DNA of 51,386 nt from Akkermansia sp. (GCA_017546445.1 JAFYWX010000028.1:1-51386); one strand, 5' to 3'. Positions 14,938-22,386 are shown, numbered from the stretch's first letter. Notes: generated by a model from the sequence alone, not told the origin. Numbers and translations are program-made.

Positions 14938-16194
14938 ATGAAGAAGAAATACTGTCTTGTAGCCAGTGCTGCCCTGGTGCTGGCATCCTGTAGTTCTACA
15001 GATGACACGGTTGTGAACAACCGTGCCCGCGTTGTGACGCAGCCGCAGGCCGCCAAGCCTGCGCAGTACCTTGCGCTTCCTGGTCAGGCCGCCGTGGCCG
15101 TGGGGGGCGATGATGTGAATGCCGCCTTTGATAATCAGGTGGCCCAGTACGCCGGCCAGCCGCAGGCTAATCCTTACGTACAGAACCCGGCGGTGGCCAA
15201 CGCTGTGGCGGGGATGTATGCACCTGCGCAGCCGACTCTGCCCACTCCGATGATTCCGGGCGTGGCTGATGCTCAGTCTACCTATATTCACCAGACTGCT
15301 GCTCCCGGTCAGGTTTCTGTAGGGATGGAGCCCGGTACTTCCATGGTGCCCACTATGCCCGGTGCCGGTGTGCCCATGAATTACTCTGTGCAGATTACCA
15401 ACAGTACGCCCGGTAAGATTTTTGTGGAGGCTCAGGACGCCGCCGGTATGATTTACCCCTGTGGTTTCATGGATGGTGGCCGCAGCTGCACCACCCCGAT
15501 GGAGCAGGCTGACCCCATCGTTGGCCCCATCACTATCGTAGTGCGTGACCCTGATAAGGAGGGCGCTCCCGAGATTCGCCGCTTCAAGGTGAATCCCCCG
15601 GCTTACTATGCAGGTAAGACCGTGGGCGTCAGCATCATTGCCGGTGGTAAGTACCACGCCAGCGTGGATGGCAATGTGTATGCCAGCGGCGAGGCTGTGG
15701 CTCCCCCTGCCACCGTGGTGCCCAACATGGCCGCCGTGGCTCCCATGCCTGCCGTGGGTGGCGTGATGAGCTACTCCGTGAAGATTACCAACACCACTCC
15801 CGGCCGTATTCTGGTGGAAGCCCGCGATGCCGCTGGTGTGGAGTTCCCCTGCGGTGAGCTGACTGGCGGTGCCAGCGCTGTGACTCCCCGCGAACAGGCA
15901 GCCCCCATCAAGGGCCCGATTACCATCATTGTGCGTGACCCCGATAAGGAAGGCCAGCCGGAGATTCGCCGCTACAAGGTGAACCCGCCCGCCAACTACG
16001 CCGGCAAGACGCTGGGTATCAGCATTGTGCCCGGTGGTCAGTACCACGCCAGTGTGGATGGCCAGGTGTACTACACCTACACGCCGCCCGAGGCTCCGCC
16101 CACCACGAACCCGCAGCCGGCTCCTGCAGCCCCCGCAGCCCCCGCTGCCCCCGCTGCAGCACCGGCTCCTGCCGCAACTCCTGCCGGCATCTGA
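14938..16194 (+). CDS. Lipoprotein with two tandem ~105-residue domains and Pro/Ala-rich tail
   Basis: 418 residues from the ATG at 14938 (MKKKYCLVASAALVLASC); lipobox VLASC, Cys18. A low-complexity Pro/Ala/Gln-rich segment (about 30-140) is followed by two homologous domains at about 146-250 and 277-380. Both carry YSV-ITN-TPG, VEA-DAAG, a PCG, GPITI-VRDPDKEG, PEIRR-KVNPP, YAGKT and YHASVDG. This is an internal duplication. The tail (about 386-418) is a Pro-Ala repeat that could span peptidoglycan or be a flexible linker. I do not recognise the domain. It seems to be a lineage-specific envelope lipoprotein. A strong terminator follows. Confidence 0.85.
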   Translation: MKKKYCLVASAALVLASCSSTDDTVVNNRARVVTQPQAAKPAQYLALPGQAAVAVGGDDVNAAFDNQVAQYAGQPQANPYVQNPAVANAVAGMYAPAQPTLPTPMIPGVADAQSTYIHQTAAPGQVSVGMEPGTSMVPTMPGAGVPMNYSVQITNSTPGKIFVEAQDAAGMIYPCGFMDGGRSCTTPMEQADPIVGPITIVVRDPDKEGAPEIRRFKVNPPAYYAGKTVGVSIIAGGKYHASVDGNVYASGEAVAPPATVVPNMAAVAPMPAVGGVMSYSVKITNTTPGRILVEARDAAGVEFPCGELTGGASAVTPREQAAPIKGPITIIVRDPDKEGQPEIRRYKVNPPANYAGKTLGISIVPGGQYHASVDGQVYYTYTPPEAPPTTNPQPAPAAPAAPAAPAAAPAPAATPAGI

Positions 16195-16217
16195 GAGTCG
16201 AGACAAATCTGACACCC

Positions 16218-16256
16218 GGAACCGCTTTCCGCTACGGAAGGCGGTTCCTGCTTTTT
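16218..16256 (+). terminator. Terminator of the repeat lipoprotein gene
   Basis: The stem GGAACCGC...GCGGTTCC, with an inner TTCCG/CGGAA stem, is followed by CTTTTTG. Strong intrinsic terminator. Confidence 0.85.
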
Positions 16257-16264
16257 GTGATTTC

Positions 16265-16294
16265 TTGCGCAGGGCGGGGGAGTGGGTGTATATC
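16265..16294 (+). promoter_or_regulatory. Promoter of the holin-like/endolysin-like pair
   Basis: TTGCGC (16265-16270), an 18-base spacer containing GGGGGAGT (16276-16283) and TATATC (16289-16294). The ATG is 6 bases further on, predicting a leaderless mRNA. Confidence 0.6.
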
Positions 16295-16300
16295 TCAGTC

Positions 16301-16516
16301 ATGTGTAAACCATTCCGCGACTACCTGACCTTGACCCGCGAATACACGCGGGAGATTATCACCTTCGGCGGTTTTGCCCTGGTGTGCTTTGTGTATTGTG
16401 ATTTCCGCCAGCTTGCCCGGGACCAGGCAACCACCGCTGCCCAGACGGTGGAGATTCTGCGCGCCATGGATACCCGCCTGTCGGTCATTGAACACCATGC
16501 TGATTCTGCCAGATGA
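16301..16516 (+). CDS. Small single-span membrane protein (holin-like by context)
   Basis: 71 residues with one hydrophobic helix at about 20-35 (IITFGGFALVCFVYCDF), a charged N-terminus and a C-terminal amphipathic helix with heptad character (QTVEILRAMDTRLSVIEHH). Its stop overlaps the start of the murein-hydrolase gene as ATGA. A small membrane protein directly coupled to an M15 peptidase is the arrangement of phage holin-endolysin cassettes, so a holin-like role is inferred. The sequence itself shows no family motif. No other phage genes are nearby. Confidence 0.6.
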   Translation: MCKPFRDYLTLTREYTREIITFGGFALVCFVYCDFRQLARDQATTAAQTVEILRAMDTRLSVIEHHADSAR

Positions 16517-17097
16517 AAACGAACATACGCCAAATTCAGCAGCATCTGGGGGTGACGGCAGATGGAATCATGGGGCCGCAGACGCTGCGGGCCATATCGG
16601 CTGCCCTTGGTATCAAGGAGCGTCCCGTCTGGCCAGGGCAGGCAGAGGTGCGCAGCGGCAGGAGCTTGTTCGGCGCCCCCGGGTGCGAGGAGAATCTGCA
16701 GAGTATTCTTCCTGCCTATCCGCTCTATTATGAAGGGAAGCCCGTGCGCAGCATCCGCGTGCACAAGCGCATTGCCGGGCATGTGAAAGCTGCTCTGGAG
16801 GAGGTGCTGGCGCATTACGGGCTGGAGGAAATTCACCGCCTGGGGCTGGATGTGTACGGCGGCAGCTATAACAACCGCCCCACGGCAAGCGGCAAGTCGA
16901 TTTCCATGCATGCCTGGGGAATTGCGCTGGATTTCGCCCCGCGCGCCAATGCCTATGCCCTCAAAGCGCCCCGCGCATCGCTTTCTCACCCGGATTGCGA
17001 AAAATGGTGGCAGATATGGGAGAGCCATGGGGCGGTTTCGCTGGGGAGAGAGCGGAATTATGATTGGATGCACCTGCAATTTGCCTCGCTGGATTGA
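16513..17097 (+). CDS. M15-family peptidoglycan peptidase with N-terminal peptidoglycan-binding domain (endolysin-like)
   Basis: 194 residues, no signal peptide. Residues 4-34 (IRQIQQHLGVTADGIMGPQT...) form a PG_binding_1-type repeat. Residues 80-190 form an M15 (VanY/endolysin-type) metallopeptidase with zinc ligands His133 and Asp140 (SMHAWGIALD) and His187 (DWMHLQF). It should cleave peptide cross-links or stem peptides in murein (D-Ala-D-Ala carboxypeptidase or L-Ala-D-Glu endopeptidase). Lack of a signal peptide means it needs a holin-like exit, which fits the upstream overlapping gene. It ends 39 bases before the tRNA-Glu promoter. A domesticated phage lysis pair is likely but not proven. 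Confidence 0.85.
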   Translation: MKTNIRQIQQHLGVTADGIMGPQTLRAISAALGIKERPVWPGQAEVRSGRSLFGAPGCEENLQSILPAYPLYYEGKPVRSIRVHKRIAGHVKAALEEVLAHYGLEEIHRLGLDVYGGSYNNRPTASGKSISMHAWGIALDFAPRANAYALKAPRASLSHPDCEKWWQIWESHGAVSLGRERNYDWMHLQFASLD

Positions 17098-17135
17098 ATT
17101 TTTTAGAAAAATTTGCAAAAAATACGATTTTTGTC

Positions 17136-17164
17136 TTGACCTGGGTGGGGAGTGTGTGTATAAT
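17136..17164 (+). promoter_or_regulatory. Promoter of tRNA-Glu copy 2
   Basis: TTGACC (17136-17141), a 17-base spacer with GGGGAGT (17147-17153) and a perfect TATAAT (17159-17164). Strong sigma70-type promoter. Confidence 0.85.
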
Positions 17165-17198
17165 GTGCCCGCAGCCACGCTGCGAGCATCATAAGAAA

Positions 17199-17270
17199 GT
17201 CCCCATCGTCTAGGGGTTAGGACATATGATTCTCAGTCATAGAACCGCGGTTCGAATCCGCGTGGGGATG
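17199..17270 (+). tRNA. tRNA-Glu (anticodon CTC), copy 2
   Basis: Identical in all 72 bases to the gene at 2495-2566. Anticodon CTC, discriminator G, no encoded CCA. It stands alone with its own strong promoter and the same terminator stem. The reason for two identical copies 14.7 kb apart is unclear (see findings). Confidence 0.95.
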
Positions 17271-17277
17271 CTCAGAA

Positions 17278-17306
17278 AAGCCCGAGGTTAACGCCTCGGG
17301 CTTTTC
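17278..17306 (+). terminator. Terminator of tRNA-Glu copy 2
   Basis: The stem AAGCCCGAGG/CCTCGGGCTT is followed by TTTT. It is the same hairpin as at 2576-2604. Confidence 0.85.
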
Positions 17307-17333
17307 GCTTTCCGTAGGAGAGAGGAAAAGAAG

Positions 17334-17816
17334 ATGATACGACCTGTTTGCAGCGATGATGCCGCGGCCTTGGCCGGGATATACAATTACTATATTCAGG
17401 AAACCACGATTTCCTTTGAATCCACGCCGCTGAGCGTGGCGGATATGCACGCCAGAATCGAGCAGGTCTCCGCTGCCTATCCTTTTCTGGTGTGGGAGGA
17501 AGCGGGGCAGGTGTGCGGCTATGCCTATGCGCATGCCTGGAAAGAACGTGCCGCCTATGCCGGCACCTGGGAGATTTCCATCTATCTGGCTCCGGAATAC
17601 TGCGGGCAGGGCATAGGCCACAGACTGCTGGAGCAACTGGTGGACGCCTGCCGCCGCGCTGGCTGCCGGGTGCTCATCGCTTGCATCACAGCAGATAATG
17701 AAGCGAGCTGCGCATTTCACCAGCGCCACGGCTTCCGCCAGGTCTCTCACTTCACCCAGGTAGGCTGCAAGTTCGGCCGCCTGCTGGATGTCGTGGACTA
17801 CCAGCGAATATTGTAG
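17334..17816 (+). CDS. GNAT N-acetyltransferase (MddA/YncA/Pat-like)
   Basis: 160 residues, the usual length of the phosphinothricin/L-amino-acid N-acetyltransferase family. Visible motifs are IRPVCSDDAAALAGIYNYYI at the N-terminus, YAYAHAWKERAAYAGTWEISIYL, the acetyl-CoA loop PEYCGQGIGHRLL (about 83-95), and ADNEASCAFHQRHGFRQVSHF with GCKFGRLLDVVDYQRIL at the C-terminus. It probably acetylates amino-acid analogues such as methionine sulfone/sulfoximine. It has the only good Shine-Dalgarno-like tract among the genes checked (AGGAGAGAGG, 9-18 bases upstream). No promoter is evident, so read-through from the tRNA unit is possible. Heptanucleotide repeats follow the stop. Confidence 0.88.
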   Translation: MIRPVCSDDAAALAGIYNYYIQETTISFESTPLSVADMHARIEQVSAAYPFLVWEEAGQVCGYAYAHAWKERAAYAGTWEISIYLAPEYCGQGIGHRLLEQLVDACRRAGCRVLIACITADNEASCAFHQRHGFRQVSHFTQVGCKFGRLLDVVDYQRIL

Positions 17817-17820
17817 AAGG

Positions 17821-17869
17821 ATTAGGGATTAGGGATTAGGGATTAGGGATTAAGGATTAAGGATTAAGG
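17821..17869 (+). repeat. Heptanucleotide microsatellite (4x ATTAGGG, 3x ATTAAGG)
   Basis: Seven uninterrupted 7-base units in 49 bases: four ATTAGGG, then three ATTAAGG. They start 4 bases after the GNAT stop codon and end about 60 bases before the convergent pflA-like stop codon. Confidence 0.95.
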
Positions 17870-17929
17870 AATGATTGGCGGGAAATCAGGCGGACTCCTG
17901 TCCGCGGAATTTTTCACTATTCACTCCAA

Positions 17930-18676
17930 TCAGTGGGTGCAGTTGGCAAAGCCGTGGGTGCGGAAGATGTTGCGCACCTCGTTGGTGAGCTCCTGGGCGG
18001 GCGGCTCCAGCTCCATGAGCGGATAATCGAGCCCCAGCTCGCCCCACTTGAACTTGCCCATCTGGTGGAACGGCAGCACATCCACTCGCTGTACATTGCC
18101 CAGGCCGGCGGCGTAGCGCGCCAGGGCGGTAATGTCATCCAGCTGGTCGGTGAGTCCCGGCACCAGCACATAGCGCAGCCACATGGGCGTGCCCAGCTTT
18201 GCCAGCTTCTCGGCAAAATCCAGCGTGGGCTGCAGCGGCTGCCCGGTTACCAGCTTGTATTGTTCCGGGTTCCAGGCCTTGATATCCAGCAGCACCAGGT
18301 CCACATCATCCAGCATGGCATCATCTGCATTGCAACCAAGGTGCCCGGATGTATCCAGACAGGTGTGCAGCCCCATTTCCTTGCAACCGCGCAGCAGGGC
18401 GCGGGTGAATTCCGGCTGGAAAAGCGGATCGCCACCGCTGATGGTTACGCCGCCCTTTGCATTCTTAAGGAAAGTGGCATAGCGGCTGATTTCCTCCAGC
18501 ACATCCTCTGCAGTGCGTTCCTTGCCCCGGCGTTTGAACGAAGTATCCGGGTTGTGGCAATACTGGCAGCGCAGACTGCACCCCGCCAGGAACACAATGA
18601 AACGAATGCCCGGCCCATCGACCGTGCCGCAGGATTCTACCGAATGAACAAGACCTGATACAGAGGCTGCCGTCAT
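17930..18676 (-). CDS. pflA: Pyruvate formate-lyase-activating enzyme (radical SAM)
   Basis: 248 residues, normal length. The radical-SAM cluster motif is Cys33-x3-Cys37-x2-Cys40 (AGCSLRCQYCHNPD). The upstream CGTVDGPGIRFIVFL and the SAM-binding GGVTISGGDPLFQPEF are diagnostic of PflA. The C-terminal FHQMGKFKWGELGLDY is also typical. It generates the glycyl radical on pyruvate formate-lyase, so anaerobic mixed-acid metabolism is implied. No pflB is within the window. It could activate another glycyl-radical enzyme elsewhere. The promoter TTGATA-17-TAACAT ends 6 bases before the ATG (leaderless). Confidence 0.93.
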   Translation of the reverse strand: MTAASVSGLVHSVESCGTVDGPGIRFIVFLAGCSLRCQYCHNPDTSFKRRGKERTAEDVLEEISRYATFLKNAKGGVTISGGDPLFQPEFTRALLRGCKEMGLHTCLDTSGHLGCNADDAMLDDVDLVLLDIKAWNPEQYKLVTGQPLQPTLDFAEKLAKLGTPMWLRYVLVPGLTDQLDDITALARYAAGLGNVQRVDVLPFHQMGKFKWGELGLDYPLMELEPPAQELTNEVRNIFRTHGFANCTH

Positions 18677-18682
18677 GCCCGG

Positions 18683-18711
18683 ATGTTAGCACAGAATGGA
18701 ACGATTATCAA
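18683..18711 (-). promoter_or_regulatory. Promoter of pflA
   Basis: On the minus strand: TTGATA (18711-18706), a 17-base spacer ending GTGC (extended -10) and TAACAT (18688-18683). The ATG starts 6 bases later. Confidence 0.65.
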
Positions 18712-18734
18712 TCAAATTGGCTTTGTCGGGCTGG

Positions 18735-19075
18735 ATGGTGGCCATATTCCCGAGCGCAGTACGGGAATTTCATACGCAGGCAACGCCTGCGTATTTCATG
18801 CGGGAGACAGCTCGAAGGCATCAGCCTAGAGGAAGTTCCGCTGCTAATGCAGCGGAAAACAGTCGCTTCCGTCTCCGCCCTAACGGGTTGCACCGAGACT
18901 GGCCACTTAACGAAATTCACGGACTTACCCGTGGATAAAATCCGCCCTTTGGGCGTATGAAGGCCGCACGTTGTGCCGCACACTCAGCTTCCACTGACGT
19001 GAAAGCTGAGCCCGATAAAACGCCTTCTGATGTTTAACCGAGATTTATGCAAAACGGGAATTGAATTCCCGAATT
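18735..19075. repeat. Second hairpin array with ATGAAAT-type linkers
   Basis: About eight short palindromes lie in about 340 non-coding bases. Read on the minus strand, ATGAAAT precedes TTCCCG...CGGGAA and ATACGCAGG-CGTTG-CCTGCGTAT. Further stems are TCCGCTGC/GCAGCGGA, CACGG/CCGTG (followed by AATTTCG), CGCCC/GGGCG, CTCAGCTT/AAGCTGAG and GGGAATT/AATTCCC. The organisation (variable stem, constant GAAAT-like linker) matches type A units at 100-192 and 1123-1226, although stems differ. No coding frame is supported. Confidence 0.65.
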
Positions 19076-19094
19076 CCATAAAAATGCCACATTT

Positions 19095-19382
19095 TCAGGG
19101 CTGCTGCAGTTCGCCCCTGGCCCGGCGCTCTTTCAGAATAGAATCAGTCAGGGAGATGGCGGCAGAGCAGAAGTGGCGGCGGCTCCACACCTCGCGGCAG
19201 AGGGCACGGATTTCATCGTTGTTCTGCACGCTCCATGCCCGCTGGCGGATGCTATCAAGGTAGGCTGCTATCAGTGCTTCTCTCCGCCGTGCGCCTTCGG
19301 CCAGTTCTTCAAGCTGGCGGCGCTGGATGAAGCGCTCGCGTTTCGTCATGGGGCGGGTGTATTTGAGTTTCTTTTGTTTCAT
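19095..19382 (-). CDS. Small basic helical protein of unknown function
   Basis: 95 residues from the ATG at 19382, 10 bases after the upstream stop codon. An ATG 11 codons earlier is open but would overlap that gene. Arg/Lys-rich and almost fully helical (MTKRERFIQRRQLEELAEGARRR). Two cysteines lie at about 62 and 71 (RALCREVWSRRHFC). No domain is recognised. Third gene of the ankyrin cluster. Confidence 0.6.
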   Translation of the reverse strand: MKQKKLKYTRPMTKRERFIQRRQLEELAEGARRREALIAAYLDSIRQRAWSVQNNDEIRALCREVWSRRHFCSAAISLTDSILKERRARGELQQP

Positions 19383-19392
19383 CTTGGTAATT

Positions 19393-19902
19393 TTATTCAA
19401 CGGAGTATTCTTCAACTGGCTTATCGAGCGGGACTGTCAGCATCTGTCGGGCAAAATGTGGAGTGTGGCAGTGGTCTATTTCGGTTCCTTCCATCGGGAT
19501 AGGCAGCGTAAGCGGGCGCGGGTGGAGACTGCCTATACGGAGGGGCGGGAGGGCAACATCCTCTCCGTTGGTTTTGTGCTCTACCAGGTACACGGCGCTT
19601 GCCAGGGACTCTGCTCGCATGCGGGAAATAAATTCCTCCCATGGTGCAGAGTGCAGAAAGGCATCCATCTTCATTTGAAGCTGCGCGTGCAGCTGGTAGG
19701 CGCCATGCGGCATGGTGGGCGGGGCATCCTGTGGCTCGATGCGGTAGAAAGTGTTGCCATTTCCCCGGTGCAGACTGTAGCGCAACCAGCGCAGCAGGTA
19801 GTAGAGCTTTTTGTTGCGCTGCCGGTTTTTCTTCGTGTCGGGGGAATTGAACGGTACAATGATGCTGATGCTGCGGTATAGGCGAGTTTGTTTGTCGGGC
19901 AT
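19393..19902 (-). CDS. Protein of unknown function in the ankyrin cluster
   Basis: 169 residues from the ATG at 19902, 14 bases after the ankyrin stop. A start 17 codons further up would overlap the ankyrin gene. It begins MPDKQTRLYRSISIIVPFNSP, has a basic helix (KKNRQRNKKLYYLLRWLRYSL) and a C-terminal strand-rich part with GTEIDHCHTPHFARQMLTVPLD. No signal peptide, membrane helix or recognised domain. It sits between the ankyrin gene and the small basic protein gene. Confidence 0.6.
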   Translation of the reverse strand: MPDKQTRLYRSISIIVPFNSPDTKKNRQRNKKLYYLLRWLRYSLHRGNGNTFYRIEPQDAPPTMPHGAYQLHAQLQMKMDAFLHSAPWEEFISRMRAESLASAVYLVEHKTNGEDVALPPLRIGSLHPRPLTLPIPMEGTEIDHCHTPHFARQMLTVPLDKPVEEYSVE

Positions 19903-19916
19903 ATTGGGTTGCGGGG

Positions 19917-21551
19917 TCAGGGGTGCATGTATTTTCTTGCAATTCGTTTGCATGCTGCAGAGAAGGAATGGTAGAGACTATTGTTGAATTTTCCGGCTTC
20001 TTCGGGTGTGAGCTGTTCCCACGCACCTGCTTCAAACAGGGCGAGCAGACACGATTCGCTTTCATTGGTCAGCGCCCACTGCAGCAGGCGGTAGGCATCG
20101 CCCTCTATGTGGCACCCTTTTGCCAGAAGCCAGCGCAGACTCAGTATCTGGTTGCGACGGGTTGCCAGCAGCAGTGGGGAGATTTCTCCATACCATTCAT
20201 CGTTCAGCGGGCCGTTGATGCTGCATCCGGCTTGTTCTGCTGCTTTCATGCGGGGGATATCACCGTATTTAATGGCGTAGCACATGGCCGCTTCCGGGGA
20301 GGTACAGGGGGCCGGCTCCGGTGCATCATAGGGTATACCCCGTTGCAGCAGTTGCTGGCAATCCTTTGCCTGGTGTTTTATGGCGATATCCAGTGCCGTT
20401 TGCTTCGCATAATTTCTGAACTTCGGGTCGGCACCGGCTGCGAGCAGAATGTTTGCGCATTCCAGGGCATTGAATTGCGCGGCTCTCATCAGTGGCGTCC
20501 ACACGTCCTGGTCCCGGAAATCAACCCAGGCGCCTGCTTCCAATAAGCGCCGCAGTACATAGAAGGAGTTGAATTCTGCTGCTGTGCCAAGTGGAGGATT
20601 ATCCAGTAATTCGACGCCTCCTCCATTCGGATTCGCGCCGGCTTGCAACAAGGCCACGATGATTGGTTCCAGTCCTTTAAAGGTATCGCCATCCAGATAG
20701 ACAGCAAGGTGCAAGGCCGGAGTTCCCTTGTAATTGCAGGCTTCCGGAGATGCGCCATGCTGCAGCGCTGCAAGTGCCTCCGGCGTTCTGCCATGGTTAA
20801 TGGCGTGGATGAGGCGTGCGTTCATCACTTTTTCATGTGAGGGTTCACTGGCGCCACTGCGCTTGAGCAGCCTGATGATTTCCGGCTTGTGATTCACCAG
20901 TGCATAGCACCAGGCTGTGCTCCCGCTTGTGTCTGCACGTTCTGTATCAGCACCGGATTCAATCAGAAGCCCGATAATCTCTGCGTTGCACTTATTCTGA
21001 GCGGCGTGAATTAATGCGCTTCGCCCGTATCTATCCGACTCGTTCACATCCGCGCCATAGGATAGCAGTATTTCCGTTTTCTTTCTCTTGTCCCGACCAG
21101 ATGATTCCATTACCCGCATCAGGGGAGTCTGCAGATATTGGTCCCAGTCGTTCTCATCGGCCCCGGCTTCCAGAAGATGCTGAAGCACTTCTGCTCTGCC
21201 GCGCACAGCTGCTGCTGTGTGCAAGGGCATGTTACCTTCGTAGTCTATAGCATCGAGCTCGGCCCCGGCCTGTATCAGAAGCTCGGCACTCTGCGCTGTT
21301 TCGCAGTAGTGCAAGGGGGTGCGGCGTTCTGAGTCTTGAGCATGGACATCGGCACCCCGCTCCAGCAGTATCTTCACCAGGTCGGGGTTCTTATGATTTG
21401 CTGCGTAGTGAAGAGCCGTGCAGTCGTCTGCATCCCGGGCGTTGATGTGTGCCCCTTTGTTCAGGCTGTTGAGGAGCTCTCTGACATTGCCGCGTTCGGC
21501 TGCCGCAATGAGCTTGTTGTCGAGTTCGGATTCGCTGTTCATGGTATTCAT
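19917..21551 (-). CDS. Ankyrin-repeat protein
   Basis: 544 residues with about ten ankyrin repeats between residues 13 and 430. Typical cores are CTALHYAANHKNPDLVKILLERGADV (first part), TPLHYCETAQSAELLIQAGAEL, MPLHTAAAVRGRAEVLQHLLEAGAD, TPLMRVMES..., TPALHLAVYLDG and TPLMRAAQFNALECANILLAAGAD. Degenerate repeats follow to the C-terminus. Ankyrin repeats bind proteins. There is no signal peptide or membrane segment, so it is cytosolic or exported by a non-Sec route. It starts 31 bases after the 267-residue gene without a Shine-Dalgarno site. The ATG three codons downstream (21542) is an alternative. Role unknown. Confidence 0.88.
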   Translation of the reverse strand: MNTMNSESELDNKLIAAAERGNVRELLNSLNKGAHINARDADDCTALHYAANHKNPDLVKILLERGADVHAQDSERRTPLHYCETAQSAELLIQAGAELDAIDYEGNMPLHTAAAVRGRAEVLQHLLEAGADENDWDQYLQTPLMRVMESSGRDKRKKTEILLSYGADVNESDRYGRSALIHAAQNKCNAEIIGLLIESGADTERADTSGSTAWCYALVNHKPEIIRLLKRSGASEPSHEKVMNARLIHAINHGRTPEALAALQHGASPEACNYKGTPALHLAVYLDGDTFKGLEPIIVALLQAGANPNGGGVELLDNPPLGTAAEFNSFYVLRRLLEAGAWVDFRDQDVWTPLMRAAQFNALECANILLAAGADPKFRNYAKQTALDIAIKHQAKDCQQLLQRGIPYDAPEPAPCTSPEAAMCYAIKYGDIPRMKAAEQAGCSINGPLNDEWYGEISPLLLATRRNQILSLRWLLAKGCHIEGDAYRLLQWALTNESESCLLALFEAGAWEQLTPEEAGKFNNSLYHSFSAACKRIARKYMHP

Positions 21552-21582
21552 AGAATAGGGGAGAGATGGTGTTGAAATGGGG

Positions 21583-22386
21583 CTACCTCACTTTGCTGAG
21601 TCCGATATCAGGATGCGTTTTCTGCCCTTTCACCGCAAGCATCAGAGGTTCGTCCTGCATGCCGGTAATGATGTTGACAATGCAAGGCCTCTCAGTGCTC
21701 AGGCGGTACAGCCGCGGCCAGTATTCCTGCATGCACGGGCCTTCGTCAGTCATTTCACTGTAGGTGTAGATGCGCTCGCGCTCCATCGTCAGGAACTCAT
21801 CGCAGATAGGTACACACAGCGGGTATTCGAGCGAATCCGCCCTTACGGGGGCTGCTTGTCCCGGCAGCATTATCTGCGTGTCACCGCCCAGGTAGAGATT
21901 CCAGTATTGTTCTGTATGCCAGGGAAAGTCGCGCACCTCTGGCCGGTGCGACACCCAGTCGCGGTAGGCGGCGCCTTCCTCCGGGCCATACTCCCGCGTA
22001 TCCTCGCCCGAAATCCTGGGAATATAGGCCGGAACATTCTCCTGCACTACCTGGCAGCTCAGCAGCGGCACCACCTCGCCCGATTCTGCATCCTCGAGTC
22101 CGAGAATCAGTTCCGGGTCCTGCTCCAGCATCTCCATGATGTCGCTGATGCTCCTGAACACCGGCTGTCCTTCTTCCACTTCTATGCGGACGCTTCGCCA
22201 CCCACCCTTCGGGGCCTGCTCCAGTACCGTGCGGTGGTACACCGGTTCCGCTTTCAAGTGGTCGCGCAGCGGTGTGTCTGATTCGCTCTTGAACCAGCTT
22301 TGTGATTTCGCATCCCACACCTGTATCGGTATCTGAACCAATCCTCCCAGGGTGAGTGCCATGCCTTCTTGTTTGTTGGTATTCAT
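21583..22386 (-). CDS. Protein of unknown function, first long gene of the ankyrin cluster
   Basis: 267 residues from the ATG at 22386 (MNTNKQEGMALTLGG). An upstream open stretch in the same frame is Cys/Ala-rich and not protein-like, so it is left out. The protein is acidic and soluble, with many Trp/Tyr residues (DFPWHTEQYWNLYLGGD) and no recognised domain. It is followed 31 bases later by the ankyrin gene. A weak -10 (TATTAC, 22398-22393) lies 6 bases before the ATG. It begins ATGAATACC, like the next gene. Confidence 0.7.
   Translation of the reverse strand: MNTNKQEGMALTLGGLVQIPIQVWDAKSQSWFKSESDTPLRDHLKAEPVYHRTVLEQAPKGGWRSVRIEVEEGQPVFRSISDIMEMLEQDPELILGLEDAESGEVVPLLSCQVVQENVPAYIPRISGEDTREYGPEEGAAYRDWVSHRPEVRDFPWHTEQYWNLYLGGDTQIMLPGQAAPVRADSLEYPLCVPICDEFLTMERERIYTYSEMTDEGPCMQEYWPRLYRLSTERPCIVNIITGMQDEPLMLAVKGQKTHPDIGLSKVR

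Noticed and set aside
17821..17869. Telomere-like repeat
   Set aside because: The unit is 7 bases (ATTAGGG/ATTAAGG), short and internal to the chromosome. It is better seen as a slippage microsatellite.
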